64,000 nt of DNA from Marinobacter sp. DY40_1A1 (lineage in GTDB: Bacteria; Pseudomonadota; Gammaproteobacteria; Pseudomonadales; Oleiphilaceae): contig NZ_VCHA01000001.1 of NCBI RefSeq assembly GCF_016597815.1, positions 620,001 to 684,000 on the forward strand, read 5' to 3'. The translations under genes were made by a program, and so were the position numbers. This document shows, in pieces, positions 25,996 to 33,810 of this stretch. Numbering within the stretch: position 1 is the first letter of the stretch; every line of letters begins with the position of its first letter. The notes beneath the pieces were generated by a model, which saw only the letters and a list, made by a program, of their open reading frames with translations, was not told where the DNA came from and ran no database searches.

Positions 25996-27138
25996 ATGAC
26001 AGTTTCTGTCCTGGTCGTTGACGATTCAGGTTTCTTTCGCAAGCGACTAACAGAGATACTCACCTCGTCGGGCCAGATCCGCGTGGTGGGTGTTGCAGCC
26101 AACGGCCGGGAAGGTGTTGAGCTGGCGGAATCCCTGCGCCCGGATGTTATTACCATGGATTACGAAATGCCGATTATGGACGGTATTTCGGCGGTGCGAG
26201 AAATCATGCAAAAGCACCCGATACCGGTGCTTATGTTTTCCTCACTCACCTACGAAGGCGCCAGGATAACACTGGATGCGCTGGAAGCCGGGGCAGTGGA
26301 TTTCCTGCCCAAAAACTTCGAGGAAATCGCGCGGGATGGCAGCCAGCTGCAAAAAATCCTGATTGATCGCGTGCTTGATGTCGCCCGCAGTCGACCGGCC
26401 GGCCGAGCGCAGCCAACTTCACCTTCTCCCAGAACAGCCCCACAACCTGCGCCTATGGCACCGGCCAGGCCCGCAGCGCCGGGGCGACCTGTGATGCCCG
26501 GTCGCCAGGCTGCTCAGTCTCTGCAGGATGAAACGCCCAAGCGAACGTCACGAAAAAGCCCTGCACGACACTTTTCCGTTGTGGCTATTGGCACTTCAAC
26601 CGGCGGGCCAGTAGCACTTCAACGAGTACTTTCGGCCTTGCCGGCCAGTTTTCCATCACCGATTGTGCTGGTGCAACACATGCCAGCGAGCTTCACGCCG
26701 GCTTTTGCTGAGCGCCTTAACAAACTGTGCAAGATAGAAGTCCGGCAAGCAGAAGACGGCGATATCCTTCGCCCCGGTTTGGCATTGCTTGCCCCCGGCG
26801 GGAAACAGATGATGATCGAAAACCGCGGCGGCCAGCCCCGGGTTCGTATTTTGCCAGGGGACGAACGCCTGAATTACCGGCCTTGTGTGGACGTTACCTT
26901 TGGTTCTCTTGCCCGTGCTTTTCCCGGGAAGACCCTCGGTGTCATCCTCACGGGAATGGGGTCTGACGGGAAAGAGGGATGCCGAATGATGAAGCAAAGT
27001 GGCTCACCCATCTGGTCTCAGGATGAAAAAACGTCGGTGATTTACGGTATGCCCATGGCGGTTGCCAAAGCCGGCTTGAGTGATGAGATTCTGCCGTTGG
27101 ACGAAATAGGCCCCAGACTGCTTGAGGGCGTTTGCTGA
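25996..27138 (+). CDS. cheB: Protein-glutamate methylesterase CheB
   Basis: CheB removes methyl groups from chemoreceptors when phosphorylated by CheA, giving adaptation. The 380 aa protein has a receiver with D9/D10 and phospho-acceptor D55, then a Pro/Ala/Arg-rich linker (about 130-185). The methylesterase domain has catalytic Ser in IGTSTGGP, His in LVQHMPASFTPAFAERL and Asp in ILTGMGSDG. AGGAG precedes the ATG. Its stop overlaps the motC start (TGATG). No CheR gene lies in the window. Confidence 0.96.
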   Translation: MTVSVLVVDDSGFFRKRLTEILTSSGQIRVVGVAANGREGVELAESLRPDVITMDYEMPIMDGISAVREIMQKHPIPVLMFSSLTYEGARITLDALEAGAVDFLPKNFEEIARDGSQLQKILIDRVLDVARSRPAGRAQPTSPSPRTAPQPAPMAPARPAAPGRPVMPGRQAAQSLQDETPKRTSRKSPARHFSVVAIGTSTGGPVALQRVLSALPASFPSPIVLVQHMPASFTPAFAERLNKLCKIEVRQAEDGDILRPGLALLAPGGKQMMIENRGGQPRVRILPGDERLNYRPCVDVTFGSLARAFPGKTLGVILTGMGSDGKEGCRMMKQSGSPIWSQDEKTSVIYGMPMAVAKAGLSDEILPLDEIGPRLLEGVC

Positions 27139-27878
27139 TGGATATACTCAGCCTGCTCGGTGTCGTTCTGGCTTTTGCCGCTATTCTTGGCGGCAACCTG
27201 CTTGAAGGCGGAGCACTGAGCTCACTGTTTAATGGCCCGGCAGCCATCATCGTGATTGGCGGTACCCTGGCTGCGACCATTCTCCAAACCTCCTGGCCGG
27301 TGTTGAAACGGGCTGCCGCGCAGGCGCGGTGGGTGTTTGTTCCTCCGTTTATCAGTATTGAGGATGGTATTGGCAAGGTAATCGATTGGAGTGTGAAGGC
27401 CAGGAAGCAGGGCCTTTTGGGGCTTGAAGGGCTGGCGGAAAATGAGCCGGAAACCTTTGCGCGCAAAGGCCTTCAGTTACTGGTGGATGGTGCAGAAACC
27501 GAAACAATTCGCAGCATCATGGAAATAGATCTGGATTGCCGTGAGCAGCGAAATCTTGAGTCCGCTCGAGTGTTTGAGGCTATGGGAGGCTATTCACCGA
27601 CTATCGGCATTATTGGCGCTGTTATGGGGCTGATCCAGGTGATGACCAACCTTGAAGACCCAGCATCCCTCGGCAGCGGAATTGCCACCGCCTTTGTGGC
27701 AACCATCTACGGTGTGGCGCTGGCCAACCTGCTGTTTTTCCCGGTAGCCAATAAACTGCGTGGGCTGGTCAAGGAACGTTCACGATACGAAGACATGATG
27801 ATTGATGGTCTTATTGCCATCGCAGAGGGTGAGAACCCCAAATCCATTGAATTGCGGCTGCGGGGCTTTCTGCAGTAA
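27138..27878 (+). CDS. motC: Flagellar stator protein MotC (MotA family)
   Basis: MotC is the MotA-like proton-channel subunit of a second stator. I chose ATG 27138 (MDILSLLGVVLAFAAILGGN), whose A is the last base of the cheB stop. This gives 246 aa. There are four membrane segments, the last pair being GGYSPTIGIIGAVMGLIQVM and GIATAFVATIYGVALANLLFFPVANKL. The cytoplasmic loop is charged. In Pseudomonas, MotCD supports swarming and load-bearing swimming. A MotAB pair is not in this window. Confidence 0.93.
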   Translation: MDILSLLGVVLAFAAILGGNLLEGGALSSLFNGPAAIIVIGGTLAATILQTSWPVLKRAAAQARWVFVPPFISIEDGIGKVIDWSVKARKQGLLGLEGLAENEPETFARKGLQLLVDGAETETIRSIMEIDLDCREQRNLESARVFEAMGGYSPTIGIIGAVMGLIQVMTNLEDPASLGSGIATAFVATIYGVALANLLFFPVANKLRGLVKERSRYEDMMIDGLIAIAEGENPKSIELRLRGFLQ

Positions 27879-27896
27879 GCAAAACCGGTTTCTATT

Positions 27897-28688
27897 ATGC
27901 GGCGTCGCAGGCAACCTCAGGATGACTTGCACAACAAAGAGCGTTGGCTGATTTCCTATGCGGATTTCATAACCCTGTTGTTTGCTTTTTTTGTGGTGAT
28001 GTACTCGGTCTCATCGGTAAATGAGGGCAAGTACAAGGTACTCTCAGAGACATTTACAGGCGTTTTTAACGCTCCTCAGCGCTCCTTTCAGCCCATTGAA
28101 ATTGGTGACCAGCCTCCACGCCCGGAAGTTCAGCCCTCGGAGGCTGTAATTCCCCCGGCGGTAACAGAGGCCCCCAGAAACTCAGAGCAGGATACACAGG
28201 CCCGCACAGAGGCTTTGCGCACCATGGCAGATCAGTTGGCTATGGAGTTTGACGAATTGATCGATCGTGGGGTGGTTACCCTTGAAACCAACGATCGGTG
28301 GCTTTCGCTTAATTTGCCGGATAGCCTGCTTTTCGGTAGTGGTGATGCGGAGCCCCACTATGATGCATTTGATGTGATGGACAAAGTTGCGCGGGTTCTC
28401 AGGAACCGGGACAACGCAGTGAAGGTTGAGGGCTTCACCGATAATCAACCCATTCGCACCCCGCGTTTCCCTTCGAACTGGGAACTATCTGCGGCGCGTG
28501 CGGCGGCGGTTGTCCGCATGTTAAGCATGGAAGGTATCGAGCCTGAACGACTGGCTGCGATTGGTTACGGGGAGTATCAGCCTTTGGCTCGAAATGACAC
28601 CGAGGAAGGCCGTCGTCGTAATCGACGGGTAGTGCTGCTTATTTCCCGTGATGCCAGCATCCGGGGCGTTATGCGCCAGGGTATTTAA
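27897..28688 (+). CDS. motD: Flagellar stator protein MotD (MotB family)
   Basis: MotD anchors the stator to peptidoglycan. The 263 aa protein has a basic N-terminus and one membrane helix carrying the proton-binding aspartate D23 (ISYADFITLLFAFFVVMYS). A linker is followed by the OmpA-like domain with VEGFTDNQPI and NWELSAARAAAVVRML. It lies 18 bases downstream of motC, forming a MotCD pair. Confidence 0.94.
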   Translation: MRRRRQPQDDLHNKERWLISYADFITLLFAFFVVMYSVSSVNEGKYKVLSETFTGVFNAPQRSFQPIEIGDQPPRPEVQPSEAVIPPAVTEAPRNSEQDTQARTEALRTMADQLAMEFDELIDRGVVTLETNDRWLSLNLPDSLLFGSGDAEPHYDAFDVMDKVARVLRNRDNAVKVEGFTDNQPIRTPRFPSNWELSAARAAAVVRMLSMEGIEPERLAAIGYGEYQPLARNDTEEGRRRNRRVVLLISRDASIRGVMRQGI

Positions 28689-28771
28689 ACTCGATTACTG
28701 TCTGGCACGGTTTCTGTATATCTCCACCCGAATACATTCAGGCGGCAACCGGCTGCCGGCATGCAACTCAT

Positions 28772-28798
28772 TCAAGTTACATGAAAACTGGCCGATAA
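28772..28798 (+). promoter_or_regulatory. FliA (sigma-28) promoter for parC-parP
   Basis: TCAAGTTA (28772-28779) and GCCGATAA (28791-28798) are separated by 11 bases. The -10 is a perfect match, and the -35 a close match, to the flagellar sigma-28 consensus TAAAGTTT-N11-GCCGATAA. It lies 57 bases before the parC GTG. Expression of the array-positioning genes would then follow FliA release, as for other late flagellar genes. Confidence 0.8.
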
Positions 28799-28855
28799 AC
28801 CGGGATACATCTCGGTTTTCAGTTGATCGCAACACAGTCGTTTTGGAGTGAAAAC

Positions 28856-29653
28856 GTGCGAATCTGGGCAATAGCCAATCAGAAGGGTGGCGTGGGTAAA
28901 ACCACCTCGGTAGTCGCTTTAGGCGGCTTGCTGGCGGAGCGTGGCAAGCGCGTTCTGATGGTTGACCTTGACCCTCATGGTTCGCTGACCAGTTGGTTCG
29001 GGTACGATCCGGATACCATCGCCCACAGTCTTTTCGATCTGTTTCAGCATCAGGGCAAGGTGCCTGAGGGGCTTCCAGCTCAGCTTATTACAGAAACCAG
29101 TTGCCCCGGGTTGGATCTTTTGCCCGCAAGTACCGCGCTGGCGACCCTGGAGCGCCGAATGGTGGGCGCCGAAGGTATGGGGCTGGTTGTTTCCCGGGCG
29201 CTTACCCAGCTGTGGGACGATTATGATTACGTTCTTCTGGATAACACGCCTTCTCTCGGCGTGCTGATGGTCAATGCACTGGCAGCTGCACAGCACCTGA
29301 TTATTCCTGTACAAACCGAGTACCTGGCCATCAAAGGTCTTGAGAGGATGTTGCATACGCTGCAGATGATCATGCGCTCCCAGAAGAATCAACTGCCTTA
29401 CACGATTGTGCCCACCATGTTCGATCGCCGTACCCAGGCCTCAATGCAAAGCCTTAATCTGCTGCGTAAAACCTACCAGGACAACCTTTGGCGCTTTGCT
29501 GTGCCCGTCGATACAAAATTCCGCGACGCCAGTCAGGCCGGCATAATTCCCTCAAAGCTGGAAGCCCAGACGCATGGCGTTCGGGCGTACCGGCATTTAC
29601 TGGACGATTTGCTGGCCAAGACAGGCGCGCAGAAGGAGCGTCAGCATGGCTGA
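28856..29653 (+). CDS. parC: ParA-type ATPase for chemotaxis-array positioning (ParC)
   Basis: This MinD/ParA-like ATPase of 265 aa has Walker A KGGVGKTT (residues 10-17), LMVDLDPHGSLTSWFG and LLDNTPSLG. In Vibrio and Pseudomonas the protein encoded beside cheW and parP forms a polar gradient that places and partitions the chemotaxis array. The start is GTG at 28856, preceded by GGAG (28845-28848). An upstream TTG frame would add 11 residues lacking homology. It overlaps parP by 8 bases. The symbol follows Vibrio usage and is unrelated to topoisomerase ParC. Plasmid-type ParB/parS is absent. Confidence 0.85.
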   Translation: MRIWAIANQKGGVGKTTSVVALGGLLAERGKRVLMVDLDPHGSLTSWFGYDPDTIAHSLFDLFQHQGKVPEGLPAQLITETSCPGLDLLPASTALATLERRMVGAEGMGLVVSRALTQLWDDYDYVLLDNTPSLGVLMVNALAAAQHLIIPVQTEYLAIKGLERMLHTLQMIMRSQKNQLPYTIVPTMFDRRTQASMQSLNLLRKTYQDNLWRFAVPVDTKFRDASQAGIIPSKLEAQTHGVRAYRHLLDDLLAKTGAQKERQHG

Positions 29654-30398
29654 CGAGAAATTGACAAAGCTCGCCGATCCAGCCAGCGCGATTGCCAGTT
29701 ATCTGGACGAACTGCTGCACACAGCTACGAACACTGCGCGGCATGAAGAGCTGGCTGAGCCAAAACCAGCCGTAAAAGCCCCAGTCAAAAAGCGGGTGAT
29801 AGCGCCTGAGCCAGCGCCCGTTCTGGCACCGGCACCCTTGGTGGCGTCACAACCGGTGCAGGTCCGGGAAGCGGCCCCAGCGGTGGCCTCCACGCCAGAA
29901 CGTGCGCCAGGGAAAGAAGCACCAGTAGCACGCCCGGATTGGTCAGAGCGCCCATTCGAGTGCCTGATCTTCACAGTGGCTGGGTTGCAACTCGCGGTGC
30001 CTTTGGTGCTATTGGGTGCTATATATCAGATTGAAGAGAGTATTCGGCCCATTCCCGGTAGCCCCCGTTGGTACATGGGTATTCGTATGGGTGCCCATCA
30101 GAATCTCAGGGTTGTGGACACGGCTGAGTGGATTATGGCCGGGCGAGTGCCTGCGAATGCCCGGGATAATTATCGTTTTGTTATTCGCCTGGATAACAGC
30201 GAATGGGGTTTGGCATGCGATAATGTAGCCCAGTCATTCACTCTGAGCCCGGATGATGTGCGCTGGCGCACGGCCCGCAGCAAGCGGCCCTGGTTGGCTG
30301 GCACAGTAATTGAGCAGATGTGTGCTCTGGTTGATGTCCGTACCATGGCGGATTTGTTGGTGCGTGCGGAGCGAGAGCAGCATCTTGATCTGAGTTGA
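29646..30398 (+). CDS. parP: CheW-like array anchoring protein ParP
   Basis: This 250 aa protein has a short conserved N-terminus (LADPASAIASYLDELLHTA). A Pro/Ala/Val-rich linker (about 40-100) leads to a C-terminal CheW-like domain (about 105-250; FECLIFTVAGLQLAVPLVLLGAIYQIEE to LVDVRTMADLLV). In Vibrio, ParP ties CheA and receptors to the ParC polar system through this CheW-like domain. Its start overlaps the parC stop, so the two are co-translated. A 19-base tandem repeat spans its stop codon. Confidence 0.82.
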   Translation: MADEKLTKLADPASAIASYLDELLHTATNTARHEELAEPKPAVKAPVKKRVIAPEPAPVLAPAPLVASQPVQVREAAPAVASTPERAPGKEAPVARPDWSERPFECLIFTVAGLQLAVPLVLLGAIYQIEESIRPIPGSPRWYMGIRMGAHQNLRVVDTAEWIMAGRVPANARDNYRFVIRLDNSEWGLACDNVAQSFTLSPDDVRWRTARSKRPWLAGTVIEQMCALVDVRTMADLLVRAEREQHLDLS

Positions 30399-30421
30399 CG
30401 ACCTTGATATGAGTTGACGAC
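30384..30421 (+). repeat. 19-base tandem duplication across the parP stop
   Basis: CTTGATCTGAGTTGACGAC (30384-30402) is followed immediately by the same sequence with one change, C to A at position 7 (30403-30421). The first copy contains the parP stop TGA. The second would encode Asp-Met-Ser-stop in the same phase. It looks like a recent slippage or short-repeat duplication. Confidence 0.8.
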
Positions 30422-30453
30422 TCTTCCGGTTACCGAACGAAACCTTGCCGTAC

Positions 30454-30469
30454 TGGCACGGTTTGTGCC
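30454..30469 (+). promoter_or_regulatory. Sigma-54-like promoter upstream of cheW
   Basis: TGGCACG (30454-30460), a perfect -24 element, is followed by GTTT and GTGCC (30465-30469), giving GG-N10-GC spacing. The -12 element departs from TTGCW by G for T at its first base and C at the last. The same bases form an inverted repeat GGCAC/GTGCC. GTGCCC (30465-30470) can instead pair with GGGCAC (30485-30490), followed a few bases on by a run of seven T. The alternative reading is a weak terminator or attenuator. Confidence 0.45.
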
Positions 30470-30552
30470 CTTAACTATAGTATTGGGCACTGATGATGTT
30501 TTTTTGACGATCAGGCTGCCCGCCCGGGTAAGCCGAACAGGAGAAACTGGTT

Positions 30553-31041
30553 ATGGCATCCCCGAGCGGACCGCAAAAACAGGCCAAAGACGATCAGGTA
30601 CTGCAGTATGTGACCTTCCGGCTGGATAACGAGACCTATGGTCTGGATGTTATGCAGATTCAGGAAGTGCTGAGATACACGGAGATTGCGCCGGTGCCAG
30701 GCGCTCCGGACTATGTGCTCGGTATTATCAACCTGCGGGGCAACGTGGTGACAGTCATCGACACCCGTCGCCGTTTCGGATTGGCAGATGCAGAAATGAC
30801 AGACGCCACCCGAATAGTAGTGATGGAATCTGCCGACCAGGTGATGGGTATTCTGGTGGATTCAGTGGCCGAGGTTGTGTACCTGAAAGCCAGTGAAATT
30901 GAGACTGCACCGAACGTGGGTAATGATGAAAGTGCCAGATTTATCCAGGGTGTATGTAATAAGGGTGGTGAACTGATCATATTGGTCGAGTTCGACAAAA
31001 TGCTGTCAGACCACGAATGGGCAGAGATCGCAGGGCTGTAA
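30553..31041 (+). CDS. cheW: Chemotaxis coupling protein CheW
   Basis: CheW links receptors to CheA. The 162 aa product is a single CheW domain with the landmarks YVTFRLDNETYGLDVMQIQEVLRY, YVLGIINLRGNVVTVIDTRRRFGL and GILVDSVAEVV. AGGAG (30539-30543) lies 9 bases before the ATG. It follows parP after a gap of about 150 bases that holds the tandem repeat and the sigma-54-like site. Confidence 0.95.
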   Translation: MASPSGPQKQAKDDQVLQYVTFRLDNETYGLDVMQIQEVLRYTEIAPVPGAPDYVLGIINLRGNVVTVIDTRRRFGLADAEMTDATRIVVMESADQVMGILVDSVAEVVYLKASEIETAPNVGNDESARFIQGVCNKGGELIILVEFDKMLSDHEWAEIAGL

Positions 31042-31108
31042 ACCGGCGCACTACCGGCCAGACCTGATGATGGATGCCTCAAGTGGCTAATAACCGGAGA
31101 CGTCCATC

Positions 31109-31501
31109 ATGTTTACTGAAATTCCTTCCTATCTTCCCTGGGCGCTGACTGCTGTAGCGATTTCACTGGTTTTTGCTCAGGGCGTTATGCTTGGGCGCCA
31201 GAACCGGCAGCTGAAAGCCACACTCAAGGAGCGCTGCGATATCCTCGGCAGAGAGTTGCATGCTACTGCCAGTGGCAGCATGGGTGTGGGCCAGCGCCTT
31301 GTGGCCTGTGAACGGCAATTGCATGAGCTGCGAATAACCATGGATGAGATGCGCCAGAACGACCCTCTGAGAATATCTTACGATGAGGCTTCACGGCTGG
31401 TTGATCTTGGTGCCGATATCGACGATCTTATGAACACATGCGGAATATCCCGTCCCGAGGCCGAACTGGTATCAGCACTGAAAAAACGTCAGGCGGCCTG
31501 A
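31109..31501 (+). CDS. DUF2802 membrane-anchored coiled-coil protein
   Basis: The 130 aa product has one N-terminal membrane helix (about 9-27), a helical charged middle (KERCDILGRELHATASGSMG) and a C-terminal helix-turn-helix-like segment (SYDEASRLVDLGADIDDLMNTCGISRPEAELVSAL). This matches the DUF2802 family, regularly encoded just after cheW in Pseudomonas-type che clusters. A role in motility or array function is inferred from position only. CCGGAG precedes the ATG. Confidence 0.75.
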   Translation: MFTEIPSYLPWALTAVAISLVFAQGVMLGRQNRQLKATLKERCDILGRELHATASGSMGVGQRLVACERQLHELRITMDEMRQNDPLRISYDEASRLVDLGADIDDLMNTCGISRPEAELVSALKKRQAA

Positions 31502-31527
31502 AACCAAGCTGTTACGGACGCTTTTGA

Positions 31528-33810
31528 ATGAACAAAGTCTATTCAAGGGGCCGAGAGGCCCTTCTTGCCGTTTCCCGCACTGATTTTGTTACCGGCTCGG
31601 ATCTGATCCCCTCTATAACCGGGCACTCCATTCCCCGCCATGAAACCGTTGCTCATATCCTGTCTATCATGCCCGAGGTTATGCCTGCGGACACTGTTAT
31701 GCATGTGGGTGGCGGTTCCGGCTACCTTGCTGCTGTGCTTTCACGCCTTGCTCATCGTGTTATTTATATCGAAAAAAATCCGAGCGTTGCAGAAGCTGCG
31801 AGAGACCGGTTTTTCCGGCTGGGCATGAATAATGTGGATGTTCTCGCCCAATCGGCCGAGAGCGAACTGGATCTCGATCAACCCTGCAATCTTGTGTTGT
31901 GCACCACCTTTATGAGCGAGCACGACACCTTGAAGCAATACCTGTGCGAAGGCGGCAATCTCATTTGTCTTGAGGGTAAGGCCGGGCCGGTGCCAAGTAT
32001 GGCCATGTATGTGAAACGCGCCGATAAGCTGGAGCGGGTTCGCACTCTGGGCTGGGTAGACTTTAATCGTAACTCGGAACAGATTCTTATCGATCTGGGC
32101 ATGGTGGATGAGCGCATTCTGACTAAGGCCAAAGCCCAGGCGGCGACAGAAAACTGCCGCGTGCTGGATGTCTTGCGTCGCACCTTGAATATTGAGGAAC
32201 GCGAGCTCTATCGCTCTCTGGCTCAGCAGCGGGGAATGGTTTTCGCTGAGGCTGATGCGCTTTTACCCGCTTTGAAAGATGAACTGTTCCAGCGCTTCTC
32301 TCGCACCTTCCTCGACTTGTCCCGGATTATCCCGGTGGCTCAGACAAACGAAAAGGTGACGTTTGTTACCGATGATCCGGATGCACGCACTGATCAATTG
32401 GAGCGCATGAGCCCGGATCACACCATAGAATGCTGGTTGGTTACGCCCACCGATTTCCGGCGGATTTGGTCAGCATTGGACCTGTCGGCTAAAGGTAACC
32501 GGTTTGCTGCAGACCAGGCGGTGTTGTCCACCACAGGTGCGGGTAGTGGTAACAAGCGTGATACTTCGCTGGGTCAGGAAACCGGTACCGATCATGTCAG
32601 CCCCTATCTGGTGTCGGTGTACGAGGCGATTCTACTGGATGCCGTCAGTGAAAAAGCCAGTGATATTCATATTGAACAGTACGGTGAGCGGGTAAGGATT
32701 CGTTTGCGGGTAGACGGCGACCTGAGGGATTTGGGCCAGTACCAGATTACACCCCGTGAGCTCAAAGGTGTCATTAACGTCATCAAATTGCGGGCTGAAC
32801 TCAATATTGCTGAACGCAGGCTCCCCCAGGGCGGACGTTCCCGGTTGCAGTTGGGTGGTATGGCCTACGATTTGCGGGTGCAGACTCAGCCCTCATTGCA
32901 TGGTGAGCATGCGGTTATCCGCTTGTTACCCCAGACCGGCCGCGCCATGACCATTGCCGAACTGGGCATGTCGCCAATGATAGGCTCACATTATGAGCGC
33001 CTGCTGGATAACCCAGCGGGTCTGGTTCTGGTGGTTGGCCCTACAGGGTCAGGCAAGTCCACAACGCTTTATGCTGGCCTGCAAACCCTTGCAGACGATG
33101 GACGACGTAAGGTGATTACGGTGGAGGACCCCATTGAGTACTCCATCGATAATGTTCAGCAAACCCCGGTTCGAAGCGAAATCGGCTTTAACTTTGCGGA
33201 TGCGATGCGGGCTTTTGTTCGTCAGGATCCCGATATCATCATGGTTGGAGAGATCCGCGATAAAGAAACCGCTCTGGAAGCCATTCGCGCATCCCAAACT
33301 GGCCACGTGGTGCTTTCCACGTTGCACAGTAATGATGCGGTGGATTCCCTGCAGCGATTGTACGATTTAGGCATTCATCCGAACTCCATCGCCGGTGAAT
33401 TGTTGGCGGTCATTGCCCAGCGCCTTGCCAAACGCATCTGCAAACATTGCCGTCGGCCAGCGACACCAGACCCGGTTATTCTTGAGGAGGTATTTCCCAA
33501 CGGCGCACCGGATGATTTTCGTTGTTTTGAAGGTGCCGGCTGCGACAAGTGTGGGGGGCGCGGCACCCGGGGCAGGCTGGCCATCGTGGAGTATATGGAG
33601 GTGGATTCGGATATCCGCAATGCCATATCCAGCCAGCCACCCATTGGTGAATTGCGTTGGCGGGCGTTGGATTCCGGCCTGGTGACCATGCGCGACAGTG
33701 CATTGGACCATGTTATTGAGGGTGTCATTCCCATGTCTGAGCTGCCACGCATTCTGCCCCAGGAGCGTATGGCGCCGGAAGTCCGTGGTGGTCGCAGGAG
33801 TACGTTATGA
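31528..33810 (+). CDS. PCMT-like methyltransferase fused to a GspE/PilB-type secretion ATPase
   Basis: The 760 aa protein has three parts. Residues about 1-175 resemble protein-L-isoaspartate methyltransferase: TGHSIPRHETVAHIL stands at the usual TISQP site, and the SAM-binding loop is VGGGSGY (60-66). The substrate-side Ser-Gln-Pro is missing. Residues about 183-300 resemble the N-terminal MshEN region of type II secretion/pilus ATPases (LIDLGMVDERILTKAKAQA). Residues about 355-745 are a full GspE ATPase: Walker A GPTGSGKS (505-512), VEDPIEY, Walker B DIIMVGEIRD, HVVLSTLHSND and a zinc site C638/C641/C672/C675. No secretin, pilin or platform gene is nearby. The stop overlaps the next gene (ATGA). 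Function is unknown to me. Confidence 0.85.
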   Translation: MNKVYSRGREALLAVSRTDFVTGSDLIPSITGHSIPRHETVAHILSIMPEVMPADTVMHVGGGSGYLAAVLSRLAHRVIYIEKNPSVAEAARDRFFRLGMNNVDVLAQSAESELDLDQPCNLVLCTTFMSEHDTLKQYLCEGGNLICLEGKAGPVPSMAMYVKRADKLERVRTLGWVDFNRNSEQILIDLGMVDERILTKAKAQAATENCRVLDVLRRTLNIEERELYRSLAQQRGMVFAEADALLPALKDELFQRFSRTFLDLSRIIPVAQTNEKVTFVTDDPDARTDQLERMSPDHTIECWLVTPTDFRRIWSALDLSAKGNRFAADQAVLSTTGAGSGNKRDTSLGQETGTDHVSPYLVSVYEAILLDAVSEKASDIHIEQYGERVRIRLRVDGDLRDLGQYQITPRELKGVINVIKLRAELNIAERRLPQGGRSRLQLGGMAYDLRVQTQPSLHGEHAVIRLLPQTGRAMTIAELGMSPMIGSHYERLLDNPAGLVLVVGPTGSGKSTTLYAGLQTLADDGRRKVITVEDPIEYSIDNVQQTPVRSEIGFNFADAMRAFVRQDPDIIMVGEIRDKETALEAIRASQTGHVVLSTLHSNDAVDSLQRLYDLGIHPNSIAGELLAVIAQRLAKRICKHCRRPATPDPVILEEVFPNGAPDDFRCFEGAGCDKCGGRGTRGRLAIVEYMEVDSDIRNAISSQPPIGELRWRALDSGLVTMRDSALDHVIEGVIPMSELPRILPQERMAPEVRGGRRSTL

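Noticed and set aside
25278..26156. 292-codon minus-strand frame across cheA and cheB
   Set aside because: Antisense shadow with atypical composition and no motif.
28703..28718. Sigma-54-like site TGGCACG-GTTT-CTGTA between motD and parC
   Set aside because: The -24 half is perfect and the 12 bases CTGGCACGGTTT are identical to the site before cheW. The essential GC of the -12 element reads GT, so it is probably inactive. The sigma-28 site downstream is the better promoter.
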